DNA of 64,000 bases, taken from the NCBI RefSeq assembly GCF_000613125.1, contig NZ_HG964497.1:4489127-4553126 (forward strand). The letters run 5' to 3'. The notes beneath the pieces are model-generated. The model did no database searches, was not told where the DNA came from, and saw only the letters and a list, made by a program, of their open reading frames with translations. Both the position numbers and the translations under genes were made by a program. The DNA is from Bacillus sp. EB01. Lineage in GTDB: Bacteria > Bacillota > Bacilli > Bacillales > Cytobacillaceae. Below, piece by piece: positions 1 through 9,311 of this stretch (the first letter of the stretch is position 1; the number at the start of each line of letters is the position of its first letter).

Positions 1-200
1 ATAAAATTCTGGTTAAGCCTGCTATTTGTCTGTTGGTATACAGAAAATCCCAACCCTGCAGGCTGGTTTGGCCTGTCCAAGATTGATACTGGATTTTCTA
101 TGGCCCATAGTAGCAGGTATTTTAACGCAATCGCCAGGTAAAATCCGGTATAGAGTGCCACCCAGGCATTTATGTCATATAATTCAGCTGAAAAGTCCAT
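1..200 (-). CDS. Hypothetical membrane-associated protein, N-terminal part (cut by window edge)
   Basis: An open frame runs on the minus strand from an ATG at 200 to the window edge without a stop (66 codons seen). A strong ribosome-binding site (AAGAGGAGGTG) lies about 8 nt upstream. The visible N-terminus is one amphipathic-to-hydrophobic stretch (residues about 10-32, rich in Ala, Leu, Tyr and Trp) followed by a polar Pro/Gln/Asn-rich part, compatible with one membrane segment. I do not recognise the family. A plus-strand frame over the same bases has no ribosome-binding site and is judged a shadow. Confidence 0.6.
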   Translation of the reverse strand, partial: MDFSAELYDINAWVALYTGFYLAIALKYLLLWAIENPVSILDRPNQPAGLGFSVYQQTNSRLNQNF

Positions 201-378
201 ACCTGGATACACCTCCTCTTATATAAAAATTATACGTGAGAAAGAGGGAAAGAGCAATGAGAAGCAATGGAAGAGGAGGGGGAAAACTGCCTAAATTTTA
301 TTGTGGAAAAAGAGTGTTTGAACTTAACTAGCTAGAGAAGTAACACAGCTGTCGAATGTCTGAAGGATGAGCATTAGT

Positions 379-411
379 AAGAGGCAGACAATAGCCTGCC
401 TCTTGTTTTTT
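379..411 (+). terminator. Orphan rho-independent terminator reading rightward
   Basis: A 9-bp stem (AAGAGGCAG with CTGCCTCTT) and 8-nt loop is followed by a T-run on the plus strand that overlaps the bioY stop codon. The U-tract is only on the plus-strand transcript, yet both flanking genes are on the minus strand. It may serve bioY as a weak hairpin, or end an unannotated plus-strand RNA. Confidence 0.55.
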
Positions 412-988
412 AAGCTCCATGATCAATTTTTCCAGTAGGGATTGATATAAGGTTTGAGGCTGATAGTCTTTTCCTTACATTTATTCCCACAACAGATGCA
501 AGGTAGGCTTTTAGCAAACCAAGAGGAATGAACGGATAAAAGCCTGCTTTCATTGCTCCCTGCCACTCAAGGCTTAGTGCGATTTTCAGCCATGCTGTCC
601 CGAATGCAAGTGTGATAAACATGCCGATAATATTGGCAATCAATGCATTTTTGACTGAGAAGCTTGTTTTTTCAAGTATGAGTCCAATTATAAAAGCTGT
701 AGGGATGAATCCGACAAGGAATCCTCCGGTAGGGCCGATCAAAACCGCCAGTCCTGCTTTCATCTCTGCAAACACCGGGACACCTGCAGCACCTAAAGCC
801 AAATACAATAAAACAGATAAAGTGCCATAACGGGCTCCAAGAATAGTTGCTGCAAGCCCAATTGCAAGTGTCTGGCCTGTAAACGGCACAACTGGCATTG
901 GAATGCTTATTTGTGCAAGAACAGCAATAATTGAAGCAAATAATGCAGCCATAATCATTTTTCTTAGTCTTTGTTGCTCAGTTGACAT
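410..988 (-). CDS. bioY: Biotin transporter BioY (ECF S component)
   Basis: A 192-residue integral membrane protein with the BioY pattern: a basic N-terminus, a first membrane helix, then PMPVVPFTGQTLAI near residues 31-44, a GARYG turn around 51-55, and GPTGGFLVGFIP near 85-96. BioY is the substrate-binding subunit of biotin ECF transporters and works with the shared EcfAA'T module, which is not encoded here. The ATG at 988 has AAGGGGG at good spacing. The gene is monocistronic. The BirA-type palindrome directly upstream shows biotin-responsive repression and supports biotin as the substrate. Confidence 0.95.
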   Translation of the reverse strand: MSTEQQRLRKMIMAALFASIIAVLAQISIPMPVVPFTGQTLAIGLAATILGARYGTLSVLLYLALGAAGVPVFAEMKAGLAVLIGPTGGFLVGFIPTAFIIGLILEKTSFSVKNALIANIIGMFITLAFGTAWLKIALSLEWQGAMKAGFYPFIPLGLLKAYLASVVGINVRKRLSASNLISIPTGKIDHGA

Positions 989-1007
989 ACGTTTTCCCCC
1001 TTATGTA

Positions 1008-1036
1008 TGTTAACCTATGATTAGATTTGGTTAACA
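1008..1036 (-). promoter_or_regulatory. BirA (biotin repressor) operator in the bioY promoter
   Basis: A perfect inverted repeat TGTTAACC-N13-GGTTAACA lies between bioY and its likely promoter. It fits the Bacillus BirA box GTTAAC-N15-GTTAAC. On the minus strand a consensus -35 (TTGACA, 1071-1066) sits about 17-18 bp before an AT-rich -10 (around 1047-1042), so the operator covers the transcription start region and would block initiation when BirA-biotinyl-AMP binds. Confidence 0.88.
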
Positions 1037-1089
1037 TATATAAAATAAATCAGAGATATATAGATTGTCAACTATGTTGGAAAATAAAA

Positions 1090-1114
1090 AATCCTTCATG
1101 CTGAATGAAGGATT
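1090..1114 (-). terminator. Terminator of the CcdA-like gene
   Basis: An AATCCTTCAT/ATGAAGGATT hairpin is followed on the minus strand by a run of Ts, directly after the stop of the 1121-1849 gene. Confidence 0.85.
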
Positions 1115-1120
1115 GTGGTT

Positions 1121-1849
1121 TTACCAATAGGTTATTGTATCGAATATACCTATGATGATGAGAAAGAAGCCTGCTGTTTTCTGGAACGCACTTCCTATTT
1201 TCCTGCTTTTTCGAACTAACGCCCCGTCCATTCCCATAAACCAAACTACACCCAGGAAGAGAATGAGCGGCAGTGATGTGCCAATTGCGAATACAGGAGG
1301 GAGGACAAACCCATAAGAAGTCCCCAGTACTATAGGCATCAAGGTCATGAAAAATAAAATGAACATTGTCGGGCAAAAGGAGATTGAAAAGGCCGCACCC
1401 ATCAAAAATTGCCCCCACTTGCCAACAGCCTTTACTTCCGGGACAAAAGAATACAGCTTATTTAAAAAAGGTAGTTTTAAATAACCAGCCAAATAAATTC
1501 CTAGAATAATAATGAACGGGCCAATTGCTTTCCGGGCAGCGGCAAAAAAGCTGATAATCCCGTCCTGAAATTCCCTGCCCGCGAACCATACAAGTAAGCC
1601 TAGGCTTGAAAAGACGGCAATTTTACCAAGGATAAAGAAAAGGGCATCAACGAGTTGTCCGGCTGTCTGCATACTTTTATTTCCATAGAACGTAATCGCA
1701 CTAATATTTCCGGTTAATTGGCAGGGAGCCAGTGCACCGACAATTCCAAGAATGAATGCAGCCAGCAGCGGAATTGACTCAGTTCCACTCACCATAGCAT
1801 GGAAAGGGGAGCTGAGGAAATTGCTGATATCACTTAATATTTGGTACAT
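1121..1849 (-). CDS. CcdA/DsbD-type transmembrane protein (thiol transport-like)
   Basis: A 242-residue protein with about six membrane helices. Helix 1 carries APCQLTGN (Cys43) and a later helix carries SFCPTM (Cys159). One Pro-flanked cysteine in each half is the hallmark of CcdA/DsbD transmembrane domains, which pass reducing equivalents across the membrane. Related proteins are also annotated as TauE/SafE or UreH-like, so the substrate is uncertain. The ATG at 1849 has GGAG about 10 nt upstream. It has its own terminator and no partner gene beside it, so its reductase client (cytochrome c, copper or another thiol protein) cannot be inferred. Confidence 0.7.
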   Translation of the reverse strand: MYQILSDISNFLSSPFHAMVSGTESIPLLAAFILGIVGALAPCQLTGNISAITFYGNKSMQTAGQLVDALFFILGKIAVFSSLGLLVWFAGREFQDGIISFFAAARKAIGPFIIILGIYLAGYLKLPFLNKLYSFVPEVKAVGKWGQFLMGAAFSISFCPTMFILFFMTLMPIVLGTSYGFVLPPVFAIGTSLPLILFLGVVWFMGMDGALVRKSRKIGSAFQKTAGFFLIIIGIFDTITYW

Positions 1850-1973
1850 CGGTTCATTACTCCAATCATGCTGCTTTATATGTTGAGGATATCATAATTT
1901 TTTGAAGAAACTGTGCAGAAAAAATGTCAGGTTAAAGAAATATATTAATGCGATTTTCTGGCGGTTCTAAAAA

Positions 1974-2086
1974 TATATCGGTCAAAGTAACAAATATATC
2001 CCCTGCTTTTTTGATTATTTATCCCTTGTTCACAAATTTATCGGACGGTTTTCGGAATTTATCGCCTGCTTTTATGATTTTATCGG
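1974..2086. repeat. Helically phased TTTATCSS array (array A, six units)
   Basis: The 320-bp gap between the CcdA-like gene and pflA holds six copies of T(T/A)TATC(G/C)(G/C) starting at 1974, 1995, 2018, 2037, 2058 and 2079. Spacings are 21, 23, 19, 21 and 21 bp, about two helical turns. The linkers are not conserved except that two units are followed by CCTGCTTTT. No ORF covers it. The same design recurs at 31915-32277 and 54411-54461. Confidence 0.75.
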
Positions 2087-2130
2087 AAAAGTTCACAACT
2101 TAGACACAAACGTTAGGCTCCCAAAATCAA

Positions 2131-2155
2131 AAATGCTGCCCACGGGGACAGCATT
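2131..2155 (-). terminator. Terminator of pflA
   Basis: An AATGCTG/CAGCATT hairpin followed on the minus strand by TTTGATTTT, shortly after the pflA stop. Confidence 0.8.
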
Positions 2156-2169
2156 TTACCTCGACACTA

Positions 2170-2916
2170 TTAAACTGTTGGAGCTAACCAATGTTTGGTG
2201 ATAAGCTCATAGGCTTCTTGAACTTTTTCCTCGTTCGGAGGTTCAACATCGTTCAATTGATACTCGAGCCCGAGTGTTTCCCACTTATAGACACCGAGTT
2301 TATGATAAGGCAGAATTTCAATCTTATTGACATTTTTCAGTGTGCCAATGAATTCACCGAGTTTAGCCAGATCAGCCGGGTCGTCTGTAACTCCAGGAAC
2401 AAGCACGTGCCTGACCCATATTGGTTTATTTTTGTCGGACAAATATTTTGCGAATTCAAGGATATGGTCATTGGCCATTCCTGTCAGGCTAATATGCTTT
2501 TTCCTGTCAATATGCTTTAGGTCAAGCAAGATAAGATCGGTATAGTCCATCAACTCATCAAGAGGGTCAAGGAAATGCCTTGAACTGGAGAAACAGCCGC
2601 CGGATGAATCTATAGTCGTATGGATTCCCTCAGCTTTGCATGCTTTAAACAATTCGACGAGGAAAGGGACCTGAAGGAGGGGCTCACCGCCGCTGATAGT
2701 GATACCTCCGCCAGATGATTCAATGAAAGGGAGGTATGAACGGAGGTCATCCATTATTTCGTCAACAGTGATTTTTCGTCCTGTGCCAATTTCCCAGGTA
2801 TCGGCATTGTGGCAGAACTGGCAGCGCAGCAGGCATCCTTGTGTGAAAATAACGTAGCGGATACCAGGGCCATCGACTGTTCCAAACGTTTCAATTGAAT
2901 GTATGTTTCCGTTCAT
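2170..2916 (-). CDS. pflA: Pyruvate formate-lyase activating enzyme (radical SAM)
   Basis: A 248-residue radical SAM protein. The cluster motif C-x3-C-x2-C is seen as [11 protein letters not shown] (Cys28, 32, 35), followed by the SAM-binding ISGGEPLLQ segment. It uses a [4Fe-4S] cluster and SAM to place the glycyl radical on PflB. It lies downstream of pflB on the same strand, as is usual, but the genes are 262 bp apart and a dispersed repeat fills most of the gap. A terminator follows. Expression is probably by readthrough from the Fnr-type pflB promoter. Confidence 0.96.
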   Translation of the reverse strand: MNGNIHSIETFGTVDGPGIRYVIFTQGCLLRCQFCHNADTWEIGTGRKITVDEIMDDLRSYLPFIESSGGGITISGGEPLLQVPFLVELFKACKAEGIHTTIDSSGGCFSSSRHFLDPLDELMDYTDLILLDLKHIDRKKHISLTGMANDHILEFAKYLSDKNKPIWVRHVLVPGVTDDPADLAKLGEFIGTLKNVNKIEILPYHKLGVYKWETLGLEYQLNDVEPPNEEKVQEAYELITKHWLAPTV

Positions 2917-2984
2917 AAAAATTACCCCTTTCGATTTAAAACAGGAGCCGGGATAAAATGCCCGGCTTCCCTGGATTCGTGCTT

Positions 2985-3180
2985 TTGTTGTCCAGCTACA
3001 GCGCTAAACGGGCGCTTTCGCTTTTCTATTGTCCAGCTACTGCGCCCAGCCCTTAGTGTCCTTCGGTCCTCTCAGATTCGATAAGTCAACATCGATTCGC
3101 TAGCGCTCTTCGTGTTTCCTTTATCTCATATCGAGGCCCTCCAGGCCATACAGCGCTAAACGGGCGCTTTCGCTTTTCTT
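2985..3180. repeat. Dispersed intergenic repeat, copy 1 (between pflB and pflA)
   Basis: GC-richer than its surroundings. It begins with TTGTCCAGCTAC.GCGC units, contains GATAAGTC..CATCGATTCGC..GCTCTTCGTG..TCCTTTATCTCA, and ends with GCGCTTTCGCTTTTC. The same ordered blocks recur at 24418-24690 and 27518-27663, and partially at 46041-46108. The unit ACAGCGCTAAACGGGCGCTTTCGC occurs twice in this copy, in the first and last 40 bp. The end overlaps the pflB stop codon. Confidence 0.7.
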
Positions 3181-5431
3181 ATAGAGATTCGTGGAATGTC
3201 CTATTGATAACATCCATTTGCTGTTCTCTTGTCAACTTTATGAAGTTAACAGCGTAGCCGGAAACCCGGATTGTCAATTGCGGGTACAGTTCTGGGTGTT
3301 CCATAGCATCCATCAATGTTTCTCTGTTAAAGACGTTAACATTCAAGTGGTGGCCATCTTTTTTGGCATAGCCGTCAAGGATGGATACAAGATTGTTGAT
3401 TCTAGTTTCATCTTCCTTGCCAAGAGCTTTTGGTACGATCGAGAAGGTATTTGAGATACCGTCAAGTGAATATTCGTATGGAAGCTTCGCGACAGAGGCA
3501 AGGGAAGCAAGTGTACCTTTTGTATCGCGTCCGTGCATTGGGTTCGCACCTGGTGCGAATGGTTCGCCAGCACGGCGGCCATCTGGAGTGTTGCCTGTTT
3601 TCTTACCATAAACAACGTTTGATGTAATGGTCAATACGGACATCGTTGTCATTGAATTGCGGTAAGTCTGGTGTTTTTTCAGCTTAGTCATGAATGTTTT
3701 GACAAGCTTGACTGCAATGTCATCCACACGGTCGTCGTTGTTGCCGTATTTAGGGTAGTCGCCGTTAATTTCAAAGTCAACTGCAAGACCATTTTCATCA
3801 CGAATGACTTTAACTTCGCCATACTTGATTGCGCTGAGTGAGTCAGCTGCTACACTTAGGCCGGCGATGCCAGTTGCCATGGTACGCAGGATTTCGGAAT
3901 CATGAAGCGCCATTTCAATCCGCTCATAGCTGTATTTGTCATGCATGTAGTGAATGATGTTCAATGTGTTGATGTATAGGCCAGCGAGCCAATCCATCAT
4001 GCCTTCAAACTTCTTCAATACTTCATCATAATTTAGGACATCGGAAGTGATTGGAGTAAATTCTGGTCCAACCTGGATTTTAAGCTTTTCATCGACACCG
4101 CCATTGATTGCGTAAAGCAATGCTTTCGCAAGGTTGGCGCGGGCGCCGAAGAATTGCATTTGCTTGCCGATTTCCATTGCGGATACACAGCATGCGATTC
4201 CGTAATCATCTCCCCATTCAGGTCGCATGATATCGTCATTTTCATATTGGATCGAGCTAGTTTTGATTGACATGTTCGCACAATACTTCTTGAAGTTTTC
4301 GGGAAGCTGAGTGGACCAAAGAACTGTCAGGTTTGGTTCCGGAGCAGGGCCCAGGTTATCAAGAGTATGCAGGAAGCGGAACGAGTTCTTTGTTACAAGA
4401 GGGCGTCCGTCCAAAGCCATACCGCCGATTGATTCAGTTACCCAGGTTGGGTCGCCGCTGAATAATTCGTTATAATCCGGTGTACGTGCGAATTTTACAA
4501 GGCGAAGCTTCATTACGAAATGGTCGACTAATTCTTGAGCTTGAATTTCAGTCAAAGTGCCATTTTTCAGGTCGCGTTCCATATAAATATCAAGGAATGT
4601 TGATACGCGGCCAAGGCTCATTGCTGCACCATTTTGTTCTTTGATTGCTGCAAGGTAGCCGAAGTATAGCCATTGGAATGCTTCCGCTGCGTTTGTAGCC
4701 GGGCCTGAGATATCGTAGCCATAACTCTTTGCAAGTTCTTTCAATTCGCCAAGCGCACGAATTTGTTCGGAAAGCTCCTCGCGATGGCGAATGTTGTCCT
4801 CAGTCATTACTGGGCTAGTGTTTTTCTTGTCTTTTTTCTTTTCTTCAATCAGGAAATCAACGCCGTAAAGCGCAACCCTGCGGTAGTCTCCGATGATACG
4901 GCCGCGGCCATATGCATCAGGAAGGCCAGTAATGATACCTGCTTTACGGGCAAGCTTCATTTCATCAGTATAAGCATCGAAAACACCAGCATTGTGTGTT
5001 TTGCGGAAATCAGTGAAGATTCGTTCGACTTCTTCATTTAACTTATAGCCATATGATTCACAGGCAGCTTTCGCCATGCGGATACCGCCAAAAGGCTGCA
5101 TTGATCTATTGAAGGGTTTGTCAGTCTGGACGCCGACAACCTTTTCGAGGTCTTCGTTTAAGTAGCCTGCGCCATGGGAAGTGATGGTTGAAACAGTTTC
5201 TGTGTCCATATCAAGGACACCGCCGTTTTCACGTTCCTGTCCAGTTAATTCCATTACCTGCTCCCAAAGCTTGTTAGTAGCTTCAGTAGCACCTGCTAAA
5301 AAGGAGTCATCTCCGCTATATACTGTGAAGTTGCTTAAAATAAAATCGCGTACATTAACTTCGCTGGACCATTTGCCTTTTACGAACCCTTTCCAAGGTT
5401 CTGCTTTTGTTTTTTCAATAAATTGAACCAT
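3179..5431 (-). CDS. pflB: Formate C-acetyltransferase (pyruvate formate-lyase)
   Basis: A 750-residue glycyl-radical enzyme splitting pyruvate with CoA into acetyl-CoA and formate during anaerobic growth. The active-site cysteine pair is in the [12 protein letters not shown] segment (near residue 410), and the glycyl radical loop RVSGYAVNF is about 20 residues from the C-terminus. The ATG at 5431 is preferred because AGGTG lies 6 nt upstream; an in-frame GTG at 5440 lacks a ribosome-binding site. An Fnr box and matching -10 lie just upstream. The cognate activase follows. Confidence 0.97.
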   Translation of the reverse strand: MVQFIEKTKAEPWKGFVKGKWSSEVNVRDFILSNFTVYSGDDSFLAGATEATNKLWEQVMELTGQERENGGVLDMDTETVSTITSHGAGYLNEDLEKVVGVQTDKPFNRSMQPFGGIRMAKAACESYGYKLNEEVERIFTDFRKTHNAGVFDAYTDEMKLARKAGIITGLPDAYGRGRIIGDYRRVALYGVDFLIEEKKKDKKNTSPVMTEDNIRHREELSEQIRALGELKELAKSYGYDISGPATNAAEAFQWLYFGYLAAIKEQNGAAMSLGRVSTFLDIYMERDLKNGTLTEIQAQELVDHFVMKLRLVKFARTPDYNELFSGDPTWVTESIGGMALDGRPLVTKNSFRFLHTLDNLGPAPEPNLTVLWSTQLPENFKKYCANMSIKTSSIQYENDDIMRPEWGDDYGIACCVSAMEIGKQMQFFGARANLAKALLYAINGGVDEKLKIQVGPEFTPITSDVLNYDEVLKKFEGMMDWLAGLYINTLNIIHYMHDKYSYERIEMALHDSEILRTMATGIAGLSVAADSLSAIKYGEVKVIRDENGLAVDFEINGDYPKYGNNDDRVDDIAVKLVKTFMTKLKKHQTYRNSMTTMSVLTITSNVVYGKKTGNTPDGRRAGEPFAPGANPMHGRDTKGTLASLASVAKLPYEYSLDGISNTFSIVPKALGKEDETRINNLVSILDGYAKKDGHHLNVNVFNRETLMDAMEHPELYPQLTIRVSGYAVNFIKLTREQQMDVINRTFHESL

Positions 5432-5478
5432 CCTGGTCACCTCATCGAATAATTTAGGTTAATCTGTTTCCTCTGTAT

Positions 5479-5521
5479 ATCATACTCCGAGTATAACAGG
5501 TAGCCAGTGACAAAAATCACT
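5479..5521 (-). promoter_or_regulatory. Fnr-activated promoter of pflB
   Basis: On the minus strand the perfect palindrome AGTGA-TTTTTG-TCACT (5521-5506) is followed after exactly 21 nt by TATGAT (5484-5479). That places the box centre at -41.5 from a start near 5472, the known position of Fnr sites in Bacillus (consensus TGTGA-N6-TCACT). The leader would be about 41 nt. The fnr gene itself is at 14.7-15.4 kb, and fdhF has the same arrangement. The remaining upstream bases to 5730 show AT-rich sequence and no further gene. Confidence 0.85.
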
Positions 5522-5736
5522 TTAATTAAGGCAATTTTGTTAACATCTTAGAATTTAAGGGTTTCATGCTTTCTCATTGATTTTTTTCTGAGAGAGTTTT
5601 TTAGGTTGGTTCGAAAACTGTACTATAATTAATTAGTAATATAGCAAAACTGTTATATAAGAAAAAACTACCGATATCAAGGTATTTACTATATTCATAG
5701 GGAAAACAGCATATATGGAAAGAGTACAACAAAAAA

Positions 5737-5762
5737 GCTGTGCACCAGATTGGCAGCACAGC
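5737..5762 (-). terminator. Terminator of the cupredoxin gene
   Basis: A GCTGTGC/GCACAGC hairpin followed on the minus strand by TTTTTTG. Confidence 0.85.
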
Positions 5763-5773
5763 GTCTAAATTAA

Positions 5774-6220
5774 TTAATCGACAATAATATAGGCAATCAT
5801 TGGGCCATTGTGTTCTTTATCAGGATGGACTTCGCAAATGAGCCTATATACGCCTTCCTTTGTAAGGGAAAGGTCCACAACTGTTTCAGCACCCTTTTTT
5901 ACAGTTCCTTTAATATCTGTATTTTCAATATGGAATGGATGCTCTTCGCCATTGACTCCATATATGACGAGTCGGACTTTTTCTCCTTTTTCCATAAAAA
6001 TCGTACCCGGATCCCAGCGATATGCTTCAATCTTTTTCCCGTTTTTCAGTGTTGTAGAAAATTCTCCAGTAACCATGTGGATTTCCCTTATCTCAGTCTG
6101 CTGGTTAATCACAACAGCATCACCGGATTTTAAAAGCCACCAGGATGCGGCTGATACCAAAGCCAAGCCAATCACAAGAATAAAAATGACTGTATTCTTT
6201 TTAATCGTCCAAAACTGCAT
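5774..6220 (-). CDS. Membrane-anchored cupredoxin-domain protein
   Basis: A 148-residue protein starting at the ATG at 6220, which has AGGAGGG at ideal spacing; a longer frame upstream adds 34 residues without support. Residues about 10-30 form one membrane anchor, with the remainder outside. The C-terminal domain has type 1 copper ligands in order: EEHPFHIEN (His), then CEVHP (Cys, His) and NGPMIAYIIV (Met). This matches the cupredoxin fold used in electron transfer or copper handling. No oxidase genes adjoin it, so its partner is unknown. Confidence 0.82.
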   Translation of the reverse strand: MQFWTIKKNTVIFILVIGLALVSAASWWLLKSGDAVVINQQTEIREIHMVTGEFSTTLKNGKKIEAYRWDPGTIFMEKGEKVRLVIYGVNGEEHPFHIENTDIKGTVKKGAETVVDLSLTKEGVYRLICEVHPDKEHNGPMIAYIIVD

Positions 6221-6354
6221 GCTTTCCCTCCTATAGTTTGTCCTTCTATAATTTATGCAGTATAGGGGGTGAAACTTGTCTATTTTTTCTGAAGGTTCCA
6301 TTATAATAAAATATAGGTACAATTTTGCCAGTTAAGGGAAGGGGAGGTTGATTT

Positions 6355-8040
6355 ATGAAAGCGGATACAAAAGGATTTATTAAACGGTACCGAGGAACTG
6401 AGCTGCATACTAAAGGATGGATTCAGGAAGCTGCTTTACGGATGCTTATGAACAATCTTGATGAAGAAGTCGCGGAAAACCCAGCCGAGCTTGTGGTTTA
6501 TGGCGGTATTGGAAAGGCGGCAAGGAATTGGGACAGCTTTCAAGCCATCACAGAATGCCTGCAACGGCTTGACAATGATGAGACATTGCTCATTCAATCC
6601 GGAAAGCCAGCAGCCATTTTTAAATCACATACGGATGCTCCAAGAGTGTTGATAGCGAACTCCAATCTTGTTCCTGCCTGGGCAAACTGGGACACATTCC
6701 ATGAACTTGATAAAAAAGGATTGATGATGTACGGCCAGATGACTGCTGGGAGCTGGATTTATATAGGCAGCCAGGGGATAGTCCAAGGAACATATGAAAC
6801 ATTCGCCGAGCTTGCAAGACAGCATTTTTCAGGAAGCTTGAAGCAAACCATTACACTGACTGCCGGTCTGGGTGGAATGGGCGGGGCACAGCCTCTTGCT
6901 GTAACCTTGAATGGGGGAGTTTGCATTGCTATTGATGTTGACAGGCATCACATCCAGCGAAGAATTGATACAAAATATCTGGATGAAGTAGCAACTTCAT
7001 TGGAAGATGCGATTGCAAGGGCGAGACAAGCAAAGGAAAAAGGAATTGCGCTTTCAATCGGCCTTGAAGGTAATGCAGCAGAACTTTTGCCGGAAATGAT
7101 AAAAATAGGGTTTATTCCTGATATTCTTACTGATCAAACATCGGCACACGATCCTCTAAATGGATACATACCTGTCGGATATTCACTTGAAGAAGCATCC
7201 GTACTAAGGCGAAATGACCCTGATGCGTACGTGCAAAAATCGTGCGAGAGCATGGCCGTGCATGTGAAGGCCATGCTTGCCATGCAGGAAAAAGGATCGA
7301 TAACGTTTGATTATGGAAACAACATCAGACAGGTTGCCAAGGATGCCGGTGTTGAAAATGCTTTTGACTTTCCTGGATTTGTCCCGGCCTATATCCGGCC
7401 GCTCTTTTGCGAAGGGAAAGGCCCGTTCCGCTGGGTGGCACTTTCGGGAGATCCTAATGACATTTATAAAACCGACGAAGTCATCTTAAAGGAATTTGCC
7501 TATAATGAGCACTTATGCAACTGGATCAGGATGGCCAGGGAAAAAATCCAATTCCAGGGGCTTCCATCAAGGATTTGCTGGCTGGGATACGGTGAAAGAG
7601 CCCGTTTTGGCAAAATCATCAATGATATGGTGGCCAGCGGAGAACTTTCAGCCCCTATTGTCATTGGTCGCGACCATCTTGATTCCGGGTCAGTTGCATC
7701 CCCAAATCGTGAGACGGAAGGAATGCAAGACGGGAGCGATGCGGTTGCTGACTGGCCAATTCTTAATGCAATGATTAATGCTGTTGGCGGGGCGAGCTGG
7801 GTTTCGGTCCACCATGGAGGTGGTGTAGGCATGGGATATTCGCTGCATGCAGGCATGGTCATAGTGGCTGATGGTACCCCGGAAGCGGAAAGAAGGCTTG
7901 AGCGGGTTTTGACTACTGATCCCGGAATGGGAATAGTCCGTCATGCGGATGCCGGTTATAGTTTGGCTGCCGATGCTGCCAGAAAAAATGGCATCGATAT
8001 CCCAATGCTGAACAAAACCAGAGGAGGGACGCAATGTTAA
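6355..8040 (+). CDS. hutU: Urocanate hydratase
   Basis: A 561-residue urocanase, the second step of histidine breakdown (urocanate to imidazolonepropionate, using tightly bound NAD+). Seen motifs: [11 protein letters not shown] near the start, the NAD-binding [13 protein letters not shown] (about residues 170-185), [13 protein letters not shown] (about 405) and [14 protein letters not shown] (about 485). The ATG follows GGGGAGGTTG. First gene of hutUIG, overlapping hutI by 7 nt. Histidase (hutH), hutP and hutM are not beside it. A TATAAT lies at 6302-6307, but no well-spaced -35 was found. Confidence 0.97.
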   Translation: MKADTKGFIKRYRGTELHTKGWIQEAALRMLMNNLDEEVAENPAELVVYGGIGKAARNWDSFQAITECLQRLDNDETLLIQSGKPAAIFKSHTDAPRVLIANSNLVPAWANWDTFHELDKKGLMMYGQMTAGSWIYIGSQGIVQGTYETFAELARQHFSGSLKQTITLTAGLGGMGGAQPLAVTLNGGVCIAIDVDRHHIQRRIDTKYLDEVATSLEDAIARARQAKEKGIALSIGLEGNAAELLPEMIKIGFIPDILTDQTSAHDPLNGYIPVGYSLEEASVLRRNDPDAYVQKSCESMAVHVKAMLAMQEKGSITFDYGNNIRQVAKDAGVENAFDFPGFVPAYIRPLFCEGKGPFRWVALSGDPNDIYKTDEVILKEFAYNEHLCNWIRMAREKIQFQGLPSRICWLGYGERARFGKIINDMVASGELSAPIVIGRDHLDSGSVASPNRETEGMQDGSDAVADWPILNAMINAVGGASWVSVHHGGGVGMGYSLHAGMVIVADGTPEAERRLERVLTTDPGMGIVRHADAGYSLAADAARKNGIDIPMLNKTRGGTQC

Positions 8041-9311
8041 CTGAAAAACCTATTCTGATAAAAAATGCTGCTCAAATTGTGACGGTAAAAGGACATTCTG
8101 AACAGCCAGCAAGGGGAAAGAGGATGGGCGACCTATCAGTTATGGAAGGGGGTTCGCTTTTTATCCGTGAAGGGAAGATTGAAGCAATCGGTATGGAGGC
8201 TGAAATAGAGAAGCATGCCGATCACTATCCGGAGTTTGAGATTATTGATGCCACTGGAATGATTGTCCTTCCAGGCTTTGTTGATCCGCATACCCATCTT
8301 GTCCATGCCGGGAGCAGGGAAGATGAATTTGGGATGAGGCTGAACGGAGCTACCTATATGGAAATTATGGAGGCAGGGGGCGGCATCCATGCGACTACGT
8401 CCAAAACCAGGGAAGCGTCTCAGGAACAGCTTTTTGATGAAGCGTGGACTAAGTTAAATGCCTTCCTTAAGCATGGTGTCACGACTGTTGAAGCAAAAAG
8501 TGGCTATGGACTCGATTGGGAAACAGAATACAAACAGCTGCGAGTAGCAAAGCAATTAAACGAGAAGCATCCAATAGACGTAATCAGCACCTTCATGGCT
8601 GCCCATGCTGTGCCTTCTGAATATAAGGGAAATCCTGATGACTTCATTACCTTTATCATTAACGAAATGCTCCCGCGCGTCGCTGAGGAAAAACTTGCTC
8701 AGTTTAATGATGTATTTTGCGAGAGAGGGGTTTTTACACCTGAACAATCCAGGAGACTGCTTGAGGCGGGGAAACAATACGGTCTGATTCCAAAAATCCA
8801 CGCAGATGAAATAGAGCCCTATGAAGGCGCGGAGCTTGCAGCAGATGTTGGGGCGATTTCCGCGGACCATTTATTAAAGGCAACCGATCATGGGATAGAA
8901 CGTATGGCGGAGGAGGGAGTCATTGGCGTCCTTTTACCGGGGACAGCATTTTTTCTGATGGCTGAAAGTGCGAATGGCAGAAAAATGATTGATGCCGGTA
9001 TGGCTGTAGCACTTTCAACTGATTTCAATCCTGGATCTTCCCCAACGGTTTCAACGCCTCTAATCATGAACCTTGCCTGTATGAAAATGGGAATGTCGCC
9101 CGAGGAAGCGATAATTGCTGCGACGATTAATGCTGCACATGCGATTGGAAAAGCATTAGAGATTGGGAGTCTTGAAGCGGGGAAACAGGCCGACATATTG
9201 ATTGCTGATGTCCCGAATTATAAACAGCTTCTATATTATTATGGAATGAACCATACCCATTCTGTTATTAAAAAAGGCAAGGTAGTTGTTAGGGGTGGAG
9301 TACTTTGCTAA
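8034..9311 (+). CDS. hutI: Imidazolonepropionase
   Basis: A 425-residue amidohydrolase opening the imidazolone ring to N-formimidoyl-glutamate. Metal-site motifs are [12 protein letters not shown] (about residues 81-92), a later HADEIEP (about 258) and [11 protein letters not shown] (about 330). The ATG overlaps the hutU stop and has GAGGAGGG 6-7 nt upstream. Its own end overlaps the hutG start by 7 nt, so the three genes are almost certainly translated from one message. Confidence 0.97.
   Translation: MLTEKPILIKNAAQIVTVKGHSEQPARGKRMGDLSVMEGGSLFIREGKIEAIGMEAEIEKHADHYPEFEIIDATGMIVLPGFVDPHTHLVHAGSREDEFGMRLNGATYMEIMEAGGGIHATTSKTREASQEQLFDEAWTKLNAFLKHGVTTVEAKSGYGLDWETEYKQLRVAKQLNEKHPIDVISTFMAAHAVPSEYKGNPDDFITFIINEMLPRVAEEKLAQFNDVFCERGVFTPEQSRRLLEAGKQYGLIPKIHADEIEPYEGAELAADVGAISADHLLKATDHGIERMAEEGVIGVLLPGTAFFLMAESANGRKMIDAGMAVALSTDFNPGSSPTVSTPLIMNLACMKMGMSPEEAIIAATINAAHAIGKALEIGSLEAGKQADILIADVPNYKQLLYYYGMNHTHSVIKKGKVVVRGGVLC

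Noticed and set aside
26-226. 66-codon plus-strand frame at the left edge
   Set aside because: No ribosome-binding site; the opposite strand has a start with a strong one and an open frame to the edge.
1974-2086. CRISPR array
   Set aside because: Repeated units are only 8 bp with 13-bp linkers; CRISPR repeats are longer, and no cas gene is present.
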